A DNA stretch of 64,000 nucleotides from Klenkia taihuensis (GTDB taxonomy: Bacteria; Actinomycetota; Actinomycetes; Mycobacteriales; Geodermatophilaceae), in NCBI RefSeq assembly GCF_900112525.1, contig NZ_FOMD01000001.1, forward strand, positions 682,001 to 746,000. The letters are read 5' to 3'. Made by a program: the position numbers and the translations under genes. Positions 49,091 through 57,761 of this stretch are shown piece after piece. Position 1 is the stretch's first letter, and every line of letters starts with the position of its first letter. A model generated the notes under the pieces. That model saw only the letters and a program-made list of their open reading frames with translations, was not told the DNA's origin and searched no databases.

Positions 49091-50269
49091 GCCCGCGAGC
49101 AGCTCCTCGGCCAGCGCGAGCCGGGCCTCGGTCGCCTGCGGCCACCCCCGGCCCTGCACCCGGAACGGGCCGGTGGCCAGGCCCAGCACCACGGCGGCCA
49201 CCCGCGGGGCGAGCTGCTCCGGGGGCCAGGGCAGCGCAGCGGCGAGCTCCCGCCGGTAGCCGTGCGCGCCCAGCACGGCCAGGTGGCCCAGCAGGTTCGC
49301 CAGGTCGTCGACCCGGTGCCCGGCACCGGCGCCGTCGACGTCGAGCAGGCCGCTGACCTGGCCGTCGGCCAGCAGCAGCTGGGCCTCGTACAGGTCGCCG
49401 TGCACCGGCACGAGCGGGTGCTCGCCCGGGTCGGCCGCAGCCAGGGCGTTGGCCAGCGCGGTCAGCCGGGGGCGCAGGTGCGGCACCACCAGGCCCAGCA
49501 CGGCCGCGTGCCCGGCGGCCCGCTCCAGCGGGCCGCGCACCGGCGCCCGGTCGGCCAGCGCGGCCGGCAGCCGGTCCAGCAGGTCGGTGAGGACGGCGGC
49601 CGACGGGCGGGCCTGCGGGTCGTCGAGGACGGCGCGCACCGGCGTCCCGGGCCGCTCGGCCAGCACCACCACGCCGTCGTCGGCCGCGGCGAGCACCTCG
49701 GGCACCGGCAGCCCGGCCAGCAGCCGGTGCCGCCCCACGAGCCCGTCGACCTCGGCCGGGCGGACCACCTTGACGAACCACCGCCCGCCCGGGGCCTGCA
49801 CCTCCACCACCGCGCGCCGGCTGGGCCGGTAGGCGCGCAGCCGCAGCCGGGCGCCCTGCGCGGGCACGCCGAGCGAGGGCAGCCACGAGCGGACGGCGGC
49901 CGCCGACGTCGCCCGGGCCAGCGCCGGCAGGGCGGGGTCGTGCGGCCAGCGCCACAGCCCGACGTCGGTGCCGGCGCCGTCGGACAGCACCGCCGCACCG
50001 GCCGGGATCCGGCTGCCGGTGGTGGCGGCCAGGGTGTCCCCGAGCGGCCGGCCCGCGGCGTCGACCAGCTGCGCGGCGTACTGCACGGTGGCCGCGCCGT
50101 CGGCCCGCAGCGACACCGACGTCGCCCGCAGCGCGCGCAACGAGGCACCCGAGGGCGCCAGCGCCGCCGTCCAGAGGTCGACCGCGGGCTCGCCGAGCAG
50201 CAGCTGCAGGGACGGCGGCCAGCGCTCGGCGAGGGCGGGACCGGCGGCGGGGGCGAGCAGGGAGGTCAC
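49085..50269 (-). CDS. Aminoglycoside phosphotransferase (APH)-fold protein
   Basis: A 394-residue protein with an APH/choline-kinase-like C-terminal half: the ATP lysine region GRWFVKVV, the Brenner-type motif LVPVHGDLYEAQLLL (catalytic D) and LLDVDGAGAGHRVDDLAN (metal-binding D). The N-terminal 170 residues are not assigned and resemble maltokinase-like cap regions only weakly. GTG 50269 was chosen because operator C lies exactly 30 bases upstream; longer frames would read through the palindrome. It may phosphorylate a sugar or another small metabolite; drug resistance is not implied. Confidence 0.75.
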   Translation of the reverse strand: MTSLLAPAAGPALAERWPPSLQLLLGEPAVDLWTAALAPSGASLRALRATSVSLRADGAATVQYAAQLVDAAGRPLGDTLAATTGSRIPAGAAVLSDGAGTDVGLWRWPHDPALPALARATSAAAVRSWLPSLGVPAQGARLRLRAYRPSRRAVVEVQAPGGRWFVKVVRPAEVDGLVGRHRLLAGLPVPEVLAAADDGVVVLAERPGTPVRAVLDDPQARPSAAVLTDLLDRLPAALADRAPVRGPLERAAGHAAVLGLVVPHLRPRLTALANALAAADPGEHPLVPVHGDLYEAQLLLADGQVSGLLDVDGAGAGHRVDDLANLLGHLAVLGAHGYRRELAAALPWPPEQLAPRVAAVVLGLATGPFRVQGRGWPQATEARLALAEELLAGG

Positions 50270-50299
50270 CGCGCGACCCTGCGCCGGCGCGATGACGAC

Positions 50300-50331
50300 C
50301 CGGTGAGCGCTGGATGAGGGATCCCTCATCC
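50300..50331 (-). promoter_or_regulatory. Operator C: GGATGAG-N6-CTCATCC-N4-CTCACCGG
   Basis: On the minus strand the three elements have the same order and spacing as site A, with the central arms extended into a perfect 22-base palindrome (50311-50332). The end of CTCACCGG lies 30 bases before GTG 50269. Confidence 0.7.
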
Positions 50332-50332
50332 A

Positions 50333-50392
50333 GGTATCGGAAGCTTCACCCGACCCATCGGGCCGGATCGGCGGGGTGGAGCTTCCGATACC
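50333..50392 (-). terminator. Strong terminator after the MCP gene
   Basis: A 19-bp stem with one G-U pair: GGTATCGGAAGCTTCACCC against GGGTGGAGCTTCCGATACC, with a 22-base loop. It starts 12 bases past the MCP stop codon and directly borders operator C. Confidence 0.8.
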
Positions 50393-50404
50393 CGGGGTCA
50401 CCGG

Positions 50405-51358
50405 TCACTGGCGCATGGCCGCCAGGAAGCCGGTCATCTCGGAGCTGAGCTGCTCGGCCAGCCGCGACAGGCCGGTCTGGTCGGCCCCGGCGAGGGAGGC
50501 GGAGCCGTCGACGGCGGCCGCGATGCCCTCGACCAGCCCGGTCATGGCCAGCACGGTGTCGCCGACCGAGCTCATCACCGCGGCCACGTCGTCGCAGGAG
50601 GCCTGGATGGCCGCGACCTGCTCGGTGACCTTCTCGGTGGCCCGGCCGGTCTGGTCGGCCAGGTCCTTGACCTCGCTGGCCACCACGGCGAAGCCGCGGC
50701 CGGCCTCTCCGGCGCGGGCGGCCTCGATGGTGGCGTTGAGGGCGAGCAGCCGGGTCTGCCCGGCGACGCTCTCGATGAGCGCGATGACCTGGGCGATCTC
50801 CTGGGAGGAGCGGGTGAGGGAGTCGATGGTGCCGCGGGCGGCGTCGACCTCGGTGCTGGCGGCCCCGGCCGCGCCGGTGAGGCCTGCGGCGGTGGCCGAC
50901 AGCTCGGTGGCGGCGGTGGCCACGCCCTCGGACGTGGAGAGCACGACCGACTCGAACTCGTCGGCCAGCTCCAGGCGGGAGGCCGCGGCGGCGTCGACCC
51001 GGCCGGCGGAGGCCTTCATCGCGTCGCGGGCGTCGTTGATGGTGGCCGCGCTGCGGCGGAAGGAGCCGGGCAGGCCGGTGAGGAGCACCTTGCGGTGGTA
51101 GCGGCCCTCCGAGGCCGAGGTCAGCGAGGCGCTGGCCTCGCGGACGAAGGCGTCGGAGACGTCGAGGACCCGGTTGACCTCGTCGCGCAGCGCGACCAGT
51201 TCGGGGACGTCGGCCGAGCCGGGCACGGGGACGGCGCGGGCCTCGAGGTCGCCGCGGGCGGCTGCGGCCAGGTCCTGGGTCAGCTGGCGCACGAAGGCGC
51301 GGTAGACGGCGAGCTCGGCGGCGTCGGCGGAGGACCCGCCGCGGGACAGCAGGGACAC
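50405..51358 (-). CDS. Soluble methyl-accepting chemotaxis protein
   Basis: A 317-residue cytoplasmic MCP with no membrane segment. After a short helical N-terminus (about 15-110, HAMP-like), the signalling coiled coil reaches the MCP tip [42 protein letters not shown] (written here in full family order at about 210-250). It should bind CheA/CheW, which are not in this window. GTG 51358 is one base from the stop of the PAS-protein gene, so the two are cotranscribed and probably form one sensor. Confidence 0.93.
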   Translation of the reverse strand: MSLLSRGGSSADAAELAVYRAFVRQLTQDLAAAARGDLEARAVPVPGSADVPELVALRDEVNRVLDVSDAFVREASASLTSASEGRYHRKVLLTGLPGSFRRSAATINDARDAMKASAGRVDAAAASRLELADEFESVVLSTSEGVATAATELSATAAGLTGAAGAASTEVDAARGTIDSLTRSSQEIAQVIALIESVAGQTRLLALNATIEAARAGEAGRGFAVVASEVKDLADQTGRATEKVTEQVAAIQASCDDVAAVMSSVGDTVLAMTGLVEGIAAAVDGSASLAGADQTGLSRLAEQLSSEMTGFLAAMRQ

Positions 51359-51359
51359 G

Positions 51360-51926
51360 TCAGTTCTCCTCGGCGCCGATGATCGACCAGATCAGGTCCT
51401 CGTAGCTGGCGGCCCGCTCGGCCACCAGCCGGGTGAGCAGCTCCGACGAGGCGGCCACGGCCGCGCGGGCGGTGGGGTGGCGGCGCTCCTCGTCCAGCAG
51501 TGCGGTGTAGAGCGGGCGCACCTGGGCCAGCGCGCCGGGGGAGGGGCGGCGGCGGTTGGAGTGGTAGCCCACGATCTGGCCGCGCTCGTCGAAGGAGGGC
51601 GTGACGTGGGCGAGCACCCAGTAGTTCGCGCCGTCCTTGGCCAGGTTGTTGATGTAGGCGAACAGCTCCTGGCCGGCGGAGATGGTGTCCCACAGCAGCG
51701 CGAACACCGCGCGCGGCATGTCGGGGTGCCGGATGAGGTTGTGCGGCTGGCCGATGACCTCGTCGAGGGCGTAGGCGCCCACGCGGCAGAACACGTCGTT
51801 GGCGTAGGTGATGACGCCGCGGCGGTCGGTCTTGGAGACGATCAGCTCGTCGGCGCCGAAGCTGCGCTCGACGCCGGTGGGTCGTACGGGGGTCCGGCCG
51901 CGGGCCGGTGCCTCCAGCGTGGTCAT
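51360..51926 (-). CDS. PAS-domain protein, Aer-like redox/oxygen sensor half
   Basis: A 188-residue soluble protein with one PAS domain (about 20-135): [20 protein letters not shown], then [20 protein letters not shown] and [20 protein letters not shown]. These closely follow the FAD-binding PAS of the aerotaxis receptor Aer (the PHN-RHPDMP-W signature). A helical tail of 50 residues follows, with no membrane anchor. ATG 51926 follows GAGGCGGAC; an upstream start at 51965 would add 13 residues. Adjacent to a soluble MCP, it looks like Aer split into two proteins. Confidence 0.88.
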   Translation of the reverse strand: MTTLEAPARGRTPVRPTGVERSFGADELIVSKTDRRGVITYANDVFCRVGAYALDEVIGQPHNLIRHPDMPRAVFALLWDTISAGQELFAYINNLAKDGANYWVLAHVTPSFDERGQIVGYHSNRRRPSPGALAQVRPLYTALLDEERRHPTARAAVAASSELLTRLVAERAASYEDLIWSIIGAEEN

Positions 51927-52001
51927 GCGTCCGCCTCGTCTCGGGTGGGGAGTCGCCTCCGTCATCGGACGGAGGGGTTCCGAGTTGAGCCGGACCGGAG
52001 G

Positions 52002-53288
52002 TCAGCCCCGGTCGACGACCACCGGGGGCTCGGCGCCGGCGGCCTCCACCGTGGGACCGTCGTCGGCCGAGCCGGTCAGCCCGGGCACCTCGTCGTCCAC
52101 CTGGCGGGGCGCGCAGACCAGCCAGCCGGTGACGAACAGCCCGGCGACCCCGGCGTAGACCAGCACGAACATGCCCGTGTAGCCGCCGGTCCAGCCACGC
52201 AGCAGGCCCACCAGCACCGGGCCGGCCGCCGAGATCGCGTAGCCCCAGCCCTGCACCACCGTCGACAGCGCGTTCACCGTCTCCGGCGTGCGGGCCCGCA
52301 TGCCCAGCAGCGCCAGCACCATCGCGAAGGTGCCCATGCCGCAGCCCAGCAGCGACATCCACAGCCAGGTCAGGGTCAGCGGGGCCAGCAGCAGGCCGGT
52401 CCAGCCGGCCAGGTAGCAGGCCATGAAGGCCACCAGCATCGGCCGCTGCCAGGCCTGCCGGACCGTGCCCATCGGCACCAGCGCGTTGAGCGGGATCACG
52501 ATGAGCGCGTTGACGCCGACCAGCGCGCCGGCCGCGGCGGCGGACATGCCCTCGTCGCGCAGGTACTGCGCCGTCCAGCCGACGATCACGTAGGCCTGCA
52601 TCGCCTGCAGGCCGAAGAACACCGCGAGCTGCCAGGCCAGCGAGCTGCGCACCAGCGCCCGCAGCCGCACCGCCCGGGCCGGCCCGCCGGACCCGCCCGA
52701 CCGCTTCGGGACGGCGAGCCAGGGCAGCACCGCGAGGACGGCGAACACCGCCCACACGCCCAGCGCCCACCGCCACCCGTCGGCGCCCACGGCCGCGGCG
52801 ACCGGGGCGGTGGAGACGCTGGCCACCGCGCCGCCGACGGCCATCGCGGTGCTGTACGCGCCGACCAGCAGACCGGTGCGGCCGGGGAACCAGTGCTTGA
52901 CGATGCCCGGCAGCAGCACGTTGCCCAGCGCGCCGCCGACCATCGTGGCCACGGTGCCGAGCAGGAAGACCCAGAACGACGGCGCGACCGCCCGGCCGAC
53001 CACGCCGAGCGCCATCACGACCAGCGCCGCGGCCAGCACGTGGCCGTCGCGGAACCGGGCGGCCAGCGGCGGGCCGGCGAACCCGATCGCGGCGAAGCAC
53101 AGCAGCGGCATGGTGGTGATCAGCCCGGCCGCACCGGAGGAGATGCCCAGGCCCTGCTCGATCTCCTGCAGCACCGGCCCGATGCTGTTGACCGCCGTCC
53201 GCAGGTTGAACCCGGTGAGCACGACGGCGGTCGCGACGAGCGCCAGCCCCCGTCGGGAGGATCCGGCGGGGGCTGGCGGGGCGGTCAC
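52002..53288 (-). CDS. MFS transporter, CynX/NimT family
   Basis: A 428-residue membrane protein with about 12 hydrophobic segments, beginning VTAPPAPAGSSRRGLALVAT, then VVLTGFNLRTAVNSIGPVL-QEI, the hallmark N-terminal motif of the CynX/NimT (cyanate/nitroimidazole) group. The C-terminal 35 residues are acidic and cytoplasmic. GTG 53288 was chosen; it lies 44 bases after the isomerase gene, so it may be the last gene of the sugar operon or separate. The substrate is unknown. Confidence 0.88.
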   Translation of the reverse strand: MTAPPAPAGSSRRGLALVATAVVLTGFNLRTAVNSIGPVLQEIEQGLGISSGAAGLITTMPLLCFAAIGFAGPPLAARFRDGHVLAAALVVMALGVVGRAVAPSFWVFLLGTVATMVGGALGNVLLPGIVKHWFPGRTGLLVGAYSTAMAVGGAVASVSTAPVAAAVGADGWRWALGVWAVFAVLAVLPWLAVPKRSGGSGGPARAVRLRALVRSSLAWQLAVFFGLQAMQAYVIVGWTAQYLRDEGMSAAAAGALVGVNALIVIPLNALVPMGTVRQAWQRPMLVAFMACYLAGWTGLLLAPLTLTWLWMSLLGCGMGTFAMVLALLGMRARTPETVNALSTVVQGWGYAISAAGPVLVGLLRGWTGGYTGMFVLVYAGVAGLFVTGWLVCAPRQVDDEVPGLTGSADDGPTVEAAGAEPPVVVDRG

Positions 53289-53332
53289 GAGAACCCATGG
53301 TCCACCCGGGCGCGCGGCCCGGGGAGGGCGGG

Positions 53333-54337
53333 TCAGCTGCGGGAGAAGGCCGCGTCGAAGGCCGCGGACGGCGGGTCGAAGGCCAGCTTCCGCACGAAGT
53401 CCAGCGCCTCGGGGGCACCGACCAGGCGGTCCATGCCGGCGTCCTCCCACTCCACCGAGATGGGGCCGTCGTAGCCGATCGTGTTCAGCATCCGGAAGCA
53501 GGCCTCCCACGGGACGTCGCCGTGCCCGGTGGAGACGAAGTCCCAGCCGCGGCGCGGGTCGGCCCAGGGCAGGTGCGAGCCCATCCGGCCGTTGCGGCCG
53601 TTGCCGACCTGCTTCTTCGCGTCCTTGCAGTCCACGTGGTAGATCCGGTCCTTGAAGTCCCAGAGGAACCCGACCGGGTCGAGGTCCTGCCACACGAAGT
53701 GCGACGGGTCCCAGTTCAGCCCGAAGGCCTCGCGGTGGCCGATCGCCTCCAGGGTGGCGACCGTCGTCCAGTAGTCGTAGGCGATCTCCGAGGGGTGCAC
53801 CTCGTGGGCGAACCGGGCGCCGGCGGCGTCGAACTCGTCGAGGATCGGGTTCCACCGGTCGGCGAAGTCCTGGTAGCCGGCGGCCACCATCGACTCGGGG
53901 ACCGGCGGGAACATCGCCACGGTCTTCCAGATCGAGGACCCGGTGAACCCGACGACGGTGGAGACGCCGAGGGCCTTCGCGGCGTGCGCGGTGGCCTTCA
54001 TCTCCTCCGCGGCGCGGCGGCGCACGCCCTCGGGGTCGCCGTCGCCCCACACCCGCGGGTCGACCATGTTCTGGTGCCGGGCGTCGATCGGGTCGTCGCA
54101 GACGGCCTGGCCGTTGAGGTGGTTGGAGATGGCCCAGACCTGCAGGCCGTGCTGCTCCAGCAGGTCCTTCTTGGCGCGGACGTAGCCGTCGTCCTCGGTG
54201 GCGCGGACGACGTCGAGGTGGTCGCCCCAGCAGGCGATCTCCAGGCCGTCGTAGCCCCACCCGGAGGCCAGCCGGCACACCTCCTCGAACGGCAGGTCGG
54301 CCCACTGGCCGGTGAACAGGGTGACGGGGCGGGGCAT
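53333..54337 (-). CDS. Sugar phosphate isomerase/epimerase (AP-endonuclease-2 TIM barrel)
   Basis: A 334-residue TIM-barrel protein. Metal-binding strands are visible in [25 protein letters not shown] (Glu/His), [17 protein letters not shown] and [10 protein letters not shown]. Members of this group (IolE/IolI/IolH-like and related) isomerise or dehydrate cyclitols and sugars. It follows a Gfo/Idh/MocA dehydrogenase by 13 bases and probably acts next in the same pathway. The precise reaction is not fixed by sequence. Confidence 0.9.
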   Translation of the reverse strand: MPRPVTLFTGQWADLPFEEVCRLASGWGYDGLEIACWGDHLDVVRATEDDGYVRAKKDLLEQHGLQVWAISNHLNGQAVCDDPIDARHQNMVDPRVWGDGDPEGVRRRAAEEMKATAHAAKALGVSTVVGFTGSSIWKTVAMFPPVPESMVAAGYQDFADRWNPILDEFDAAGARFAHEVHPSEIAYDYWTTVATLEAIGHREAFGLNWDPSHFVWQDLDPVGFLWDFKDRIYHVDCKDAKKQVGNGRNGRMGSHLPWADPRRGWDFVSTGHGDVPWEACFRMLNTIGYDGPISVEWEDAGMDRLVGAPEALDFVRKLAFDPPSAAFDAAFSRS

Positions 54338-54350
54338 CGGGTCTCGCTCT

Positions 54351-55520
54351 CTACAGGGTGACGGGGGTCCAGGCGGAGCCGGCGGCGGAGCTGCGCTGCA
54401 CGGTGTCCAGCACGCGCTGCACGGCCAGGCCGTCGGCGAAGGACGGCGTGGGCTGCTCGCCCGCGGCCAGCGCGCCGACGAGGTCGACGACCTGGTGGGT
54501 GAAGCCGTGCTCGTAGCCCAGCCCGTGCCCGGCCGGCCACCAGTGCCCGACGTAGGGGTGCCCGGGCTCGGTGACCACGATCCGCCGGAAGCCGGCGGTC
54601 TCGTCGGGGTCGGCGCCGTCGAAGAAGTGCAGGGTGTTCATGTCCTCGAAGTCGAACGCGAGGCTGCCGGCCGAGCCGTTGACCTCGATCCGGATGGCGT
54701 TCTTGCGGCCGAGGGCGAACCGGGTGGCCTCGAAGGTGGCCAGCGCGCCGCCGGAGAAGCGGGCCAGGAACAGCGCGGCGTCGTCCACGGTGACCGTGCC
54801 GGTGCCCTCGCCGGCGGTGCCGGACAGCGACCCGGCGGCCGAGGGCAGCGGGCGCTCCTTGACGAAGGTCTCCAGGGTCGCGGCGACCCCGGTGATCTGC
54901 TCGCCGAGGATGTGCTGGGTCAGGTCGACCACGTGCGCGCCGATGTCGCCCAGCGCGCCCGAGCCGGCCTTGTCGGCCTCCAGCCGCCAGGACATGGGGG
55001 CCTGCGGGTCGGCGATCCAGTCCTGCAGGTAGGCCGCGCGGACGTGCCGCACCTGCCCGATGCGGCCGTCGGCGACCAGCTGGCGGGCCAGCGCGATCGC
55101 CGGCACCCGGCGGTAGGTGAACCCGACCATGGCGAACACGCCGCGCTCCGCGGCGCGGGCGGCGGCGTCGGCCATGGCCTCGGCCTCGGCGACGGAGTTG
55201 GCCAGCGGCTTCTCGCACAGCACGTGCTTGCCGGCCTCGAGCGCGGCGATCGCGATCTCGGCGTGGGTGTCGCCCGGGGTGCAGACGTCGACCAGGTCGA
55301 CGTCGTCCCGGGTGATCACCTCGCGCCAGTCGGTGGCGCTGGCGGCCCAGCCGAGCCGGTCGGCGGCGGCCGCGGCGCGGTCGGCGTCCCGGCCGACGAC
55401 GACGGCCAGCTCGGGGGCCAGGGGCAGGTCGAAGAATCGGGGTGCGGTACGCCAGGCGTGCGAGTGGGCGGCGCCCATGAACGCGTGCCCGACCATCGCG
55501 ACCCGGAGCGGGGTGGTCAT
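54351..55520 (-). CDS. Gfo/Idh/MocA-family oxidoreductase
   Basis: A 389-residue NAD(P)-dependent dehydrogenase. The N-terminal Rossmann motif is [17 protein letters not shown], with [14 protein letters not shown] at about 99-112 containing the conserved EKP lysine. The C-terminal alpha/beta domain includes [13 protein letters not shown], with its conserved Asp and His. Members oxidise inositol, glucose or similar sugars. It sits between the binding protein and the isomerase of an ABC operon, so it likely oxidises the imported sugar or cyclitol. Confidence 0.92.
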   Translation of the reverse strand: MTTPLRVAMVGHAFMGAAHSHAWRTAPRFFDLPLAPELAVVVGRDADRAAAAADRLGWAASATDWREVITRDDVDLVDVCTPGDTHAEIAIAALEAGKHVLCEKPLANSVAEAEAMADAAARAAERGVFAMVGFTYRRVPAIALARQLVADGRIGQVRHVRAAYLQDWIADPQAPMSWRLEADKAGSGALGDIGAHVVDLTQHILGEQITGVAATLETFVKERPLPSAAGSLSGTAGEGTGTVTVDDAALFLARFSGGALATFEATRFALGRKNAIRIEVNGSAGSLAFDFEDMNTLHFFDGADPDETAGFRRIVVTEPGHPYVGHWWPAGHGLGYEHGFTHQVVDLVGALAAGEQPTPSFADGLAVQRVLDTVQRSSAAGSAWTPVTL

Positions 55521-55575
55521 GCGGGTCCTCCAGGGGTGGGCCGGGGCCGCGCCCGTGCGCGGCCCCGGCGGTCGA

Positions 55576-56625
55576 TCAGGACTCGAACGCGCTGTCGATG
55601 TACTGGTCGACGTTGTCCGCGGTCACGACGGGGGCCGACAGGGTGATCTGGCGGGGCACCTCGACGTCGGTCAGGTCGGACAGGCCCTTGTCCTGGGCGA
55701 GCAGGCGGGCGAGCCGGACGCCGTCGGCGGCCTGGCTGGCCGGGTAGATGACCGTGGCCTGCAGGACCGAGTCGCCGGCCTGGATGCTGCGCATGGCGTT
55801 GGCCGAACCGGCGCCGCCGACCATGAAGAACTCGTCGCGGCCGGCGTTGGTGATGGCGGCCAGGACGCCGATGCCCTGGTCGTCGTCGTGGTTCCAGATG
55901 GCGTCGATCTGCGGGGCGGCCTGCAGCAGGTTCGCCGTGACCTCCTCGCCGGACTCCACGGTGAACTCCGCGGCGACCCGGTTGTCGACGTCCAGGCCGC
56001 ACTCGGCCAGGGCGTCGGCGAAGCCCTGGCTGCGCTCCTGGGTCAGCGGGAGGGAGTCGATGCCGGCCACCTCGGCGACCACGGCGTCGGGCTGGTCGCC
56101 CAGCTCGGAGCAGATGTACTGGCCGGCCGAGATGCCCATGCCGTAGTTGTCGCCCAGCACGGTGACGCGGGCGGCGTTGGGGTCGCTGAACTCGCGGTCG
56201 ACGTTGATGACCGGGATGCCGGCCTGCATGGCCTCGAGCGCGATCGGGGTCATCGCGTCGCCGTCGAAGGGCAGCAGCACGATGGCGTCCACGCCGTCGT
56301 TGATGAAGGTCTCGACCTGGGCAATCTGCGCGCTCACGTCGTTGGTGCCCTCGGCGACGCGCAGGTCGATGTCCTCGTAGCGGTCGGCCTCGGCCTGGGC
56401 GGCCGCGGTGATCTGGGCCATCCAGCCGTGGTCGGCGGCCGGGGCGGAGAAACCGATGACGACGGTGTCGCCCGGGTCGTCGTTGGAGCTGGCGGCGTTG
56501 TTGCCGCCGCTCCCGCTGCCGGACTCGCTGGCCTCGGGGGTGTTGCCGGTGCAGCCGGTGACCAGGGCAGCGGCGCCGACGACGGCGACGGTGGTGGTCA
56601 ACAGGCGACGGTGCCGTGCGGACAT
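55576..56625 (-). CDS. Sugar ABC transporter substrate-binding lipoprotein (RbsB-like)
   Basis: A 349-residue lipoprotein. The signal peptide ends in VTGC with lipidated C25, then a Ser/Gly/Asn linker, and a type I periplasmic-binding fold starting VVIGFSAPAADHGWMAQI. The middle strand ...DAIVLLPFDGDAMTPIA and GIPVINVDREF are typical of the ribose/galactose/inositol (Peripla_BP_4) family. CAAGGAGAACC precedes ATG 56625. It delivers a sugar or cyclitol to the adjacent permease/ATPase. The pairing with a dehydrogenase and isomerase favours inositol-like substrates (inference). Confidence 0.93.
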   Translation of the reverse strand: MSARHRRLLTTTVAVVGAAALVTGCTGNTPEASESGSGSGGNNAASSNDDPGDTVVIGFSAPAADHGWMAQITAAAQAEADRYEDIDLRVAEGTNDVSAQIAQVETFINDGVDAIVLLPFDGDAMTPIALEAMQAGIPVINVDREFSDPNAARVTVLGDNYGMGISAGQYICSELGDQPDAVVAEVAGIDSLPLTQERSQGFADALAECGLDVDNRVAAEFTVESGEEVTANLLQAAPQIDAIWNHDDDQGIGVLAAITNAGRDEFFMVGGAGSANAMRSIQAGDSVLQATVIYPASQAADGVRLARLLAQDKGLSDLTDVEVPRQITLSAPVVTADNVDQYIDSAFES

Positions 56626-56660
56626 GCTGGTTCTCCTTGAGGTGGGGTGGTGCGGGGGAG

Positions 56661-57761
56661 TCAGGGAGCGGGGACGCCGGGGCTGGCGCCGGCGGGGGCG
56701 CCGTCGGCGGCGGTGGGGGGCGTGCTCGCGGGGGAGCGGCGCTGCTTGCGACCGGCGGCGACCCGCTGCTGGAGCAGCACGGCGAGGACGATGATCACGC
56801 CCTTGGCGACGGCCTGGGCGGAGCTGGAGATGTTGTTGAGCGTGAACACGTTGCTCAGCGACGTGAAGATCAGGACGCCGAGGACGGTGCCGACGATCGT
56901 GCCGCGGCCCCCGATGAGCAGGGTGCCGCCGATGACCACCGCGGCGATGGCGTCGAGCTCGAGCAGCGTGCCGTGGGTGGAGCTGCCGGTCGTGGTGCGG
57001 GCCATGAGCATCACGGCGGCGATGCCGCAGGTGATCCCCGACAGCACGTAGAGGGCGACCGTGTGCCGCTGCACCCGGATGCCGGCCAGCCGGGCGGCCT
57101 CGGCGTTGCCGCCGACGGCGAAGGTGCGCCGGCCGAACGTCGTCCGGTTGAGCAGCACCCAGCCCACGACGGCGACCAGCGCGAAGATCCACACCAGGGC
57201 CGGCAGGCCCAGCGGCGAGGCGGTGAAGAAGTCCAGGAAGCCGTCGTTCTTCACCGTCTGGGTGCGCCGGTTGGCCAGGATCTCGGCCAGGCCGCGCGCG
57301 GCCACCAGCATGGCCAGGGTGGCGATGAAGGCCACGAGCTTGCCGTAGGCGATCACCACCCCGTTGACCAGGCCGGCCAGCCCGCCGACCAGCAGCGCGG
57401 TGCCGACCATGACGATCCAGTGGATGTCGTCGGCCAGCGCCTGGGTGGCCAGCGTGGTGGCCCAGACGGAGGACAGCGCGACCAGCGCGCCGACCGACAG
57501 GTCGATGCCACCGCCGATGATCACGAAGGTCATGCCGATGCTGACCACGCCGGTCACCGCGGCCAGCCGCAGGATGGTGATCAGGTTGTCGGTGCTGGCG
57601 AACCGGTCGCCGGCGGTGACGACGCCGACGACGCACAGGATGACCAGGGCGATCACCAGTCCGGCGTTGCGGCCGACCGAGCCGGAGAGGAACGAGCCGC
57701 CGGTGCCGCGCCGGGGCGCCGTGCCGGTGGCCGGGGGGGCCTGGGTGGTCGGGGTGCTCAT
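56661..57761 (-). CDS. Sugar ABC transporter permease (RbsC-like)
   Basis: A 366-residue membrane protein with eight to ten hydrophobic segments. The ABC-5 signature FVIIGGGIDLSVGALVALSS and the coupling helix NAEAARLAGIRV match RbsC/XylH/IatP permeases. It is made with the double ATPase: ATG 57761 overlaps its stop. Disordered Pro/Ala-rich ends lie on both sides. Confidence 0.93.
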   Translation of the reverse strand: MSTPTTQAPPATGTAPRRGTGGSFLSGSVGRNAGLVIALVILCVVGVVTAGDRFASTDNLITILRLAAVTGVVSIGMTFVIIGGGIDLSVGALVALSSVWATTLATQALADDIHWIVMVGTALLVGGLAGLVNGVVIAYGKLVAFIATLAMLVAARGLAEILANRRTQTVKNDGFLDFFTASPLGLPALVWIFALVAVVGWVLLNRTTFGRRTFAVGGNAEAARLAGIRVQRHTVALYVLSGITCGIAAVMLMARTTTGSSTHGTLLELDAIAAVVIGGTLLIGGRGTIVGTVLGVLIFTSLSNVFTLNNISSSAQAVAKGVIIVLAVLLQQRVAAGRKQRRSPASTPPTAADGAPAGASPGVPAP

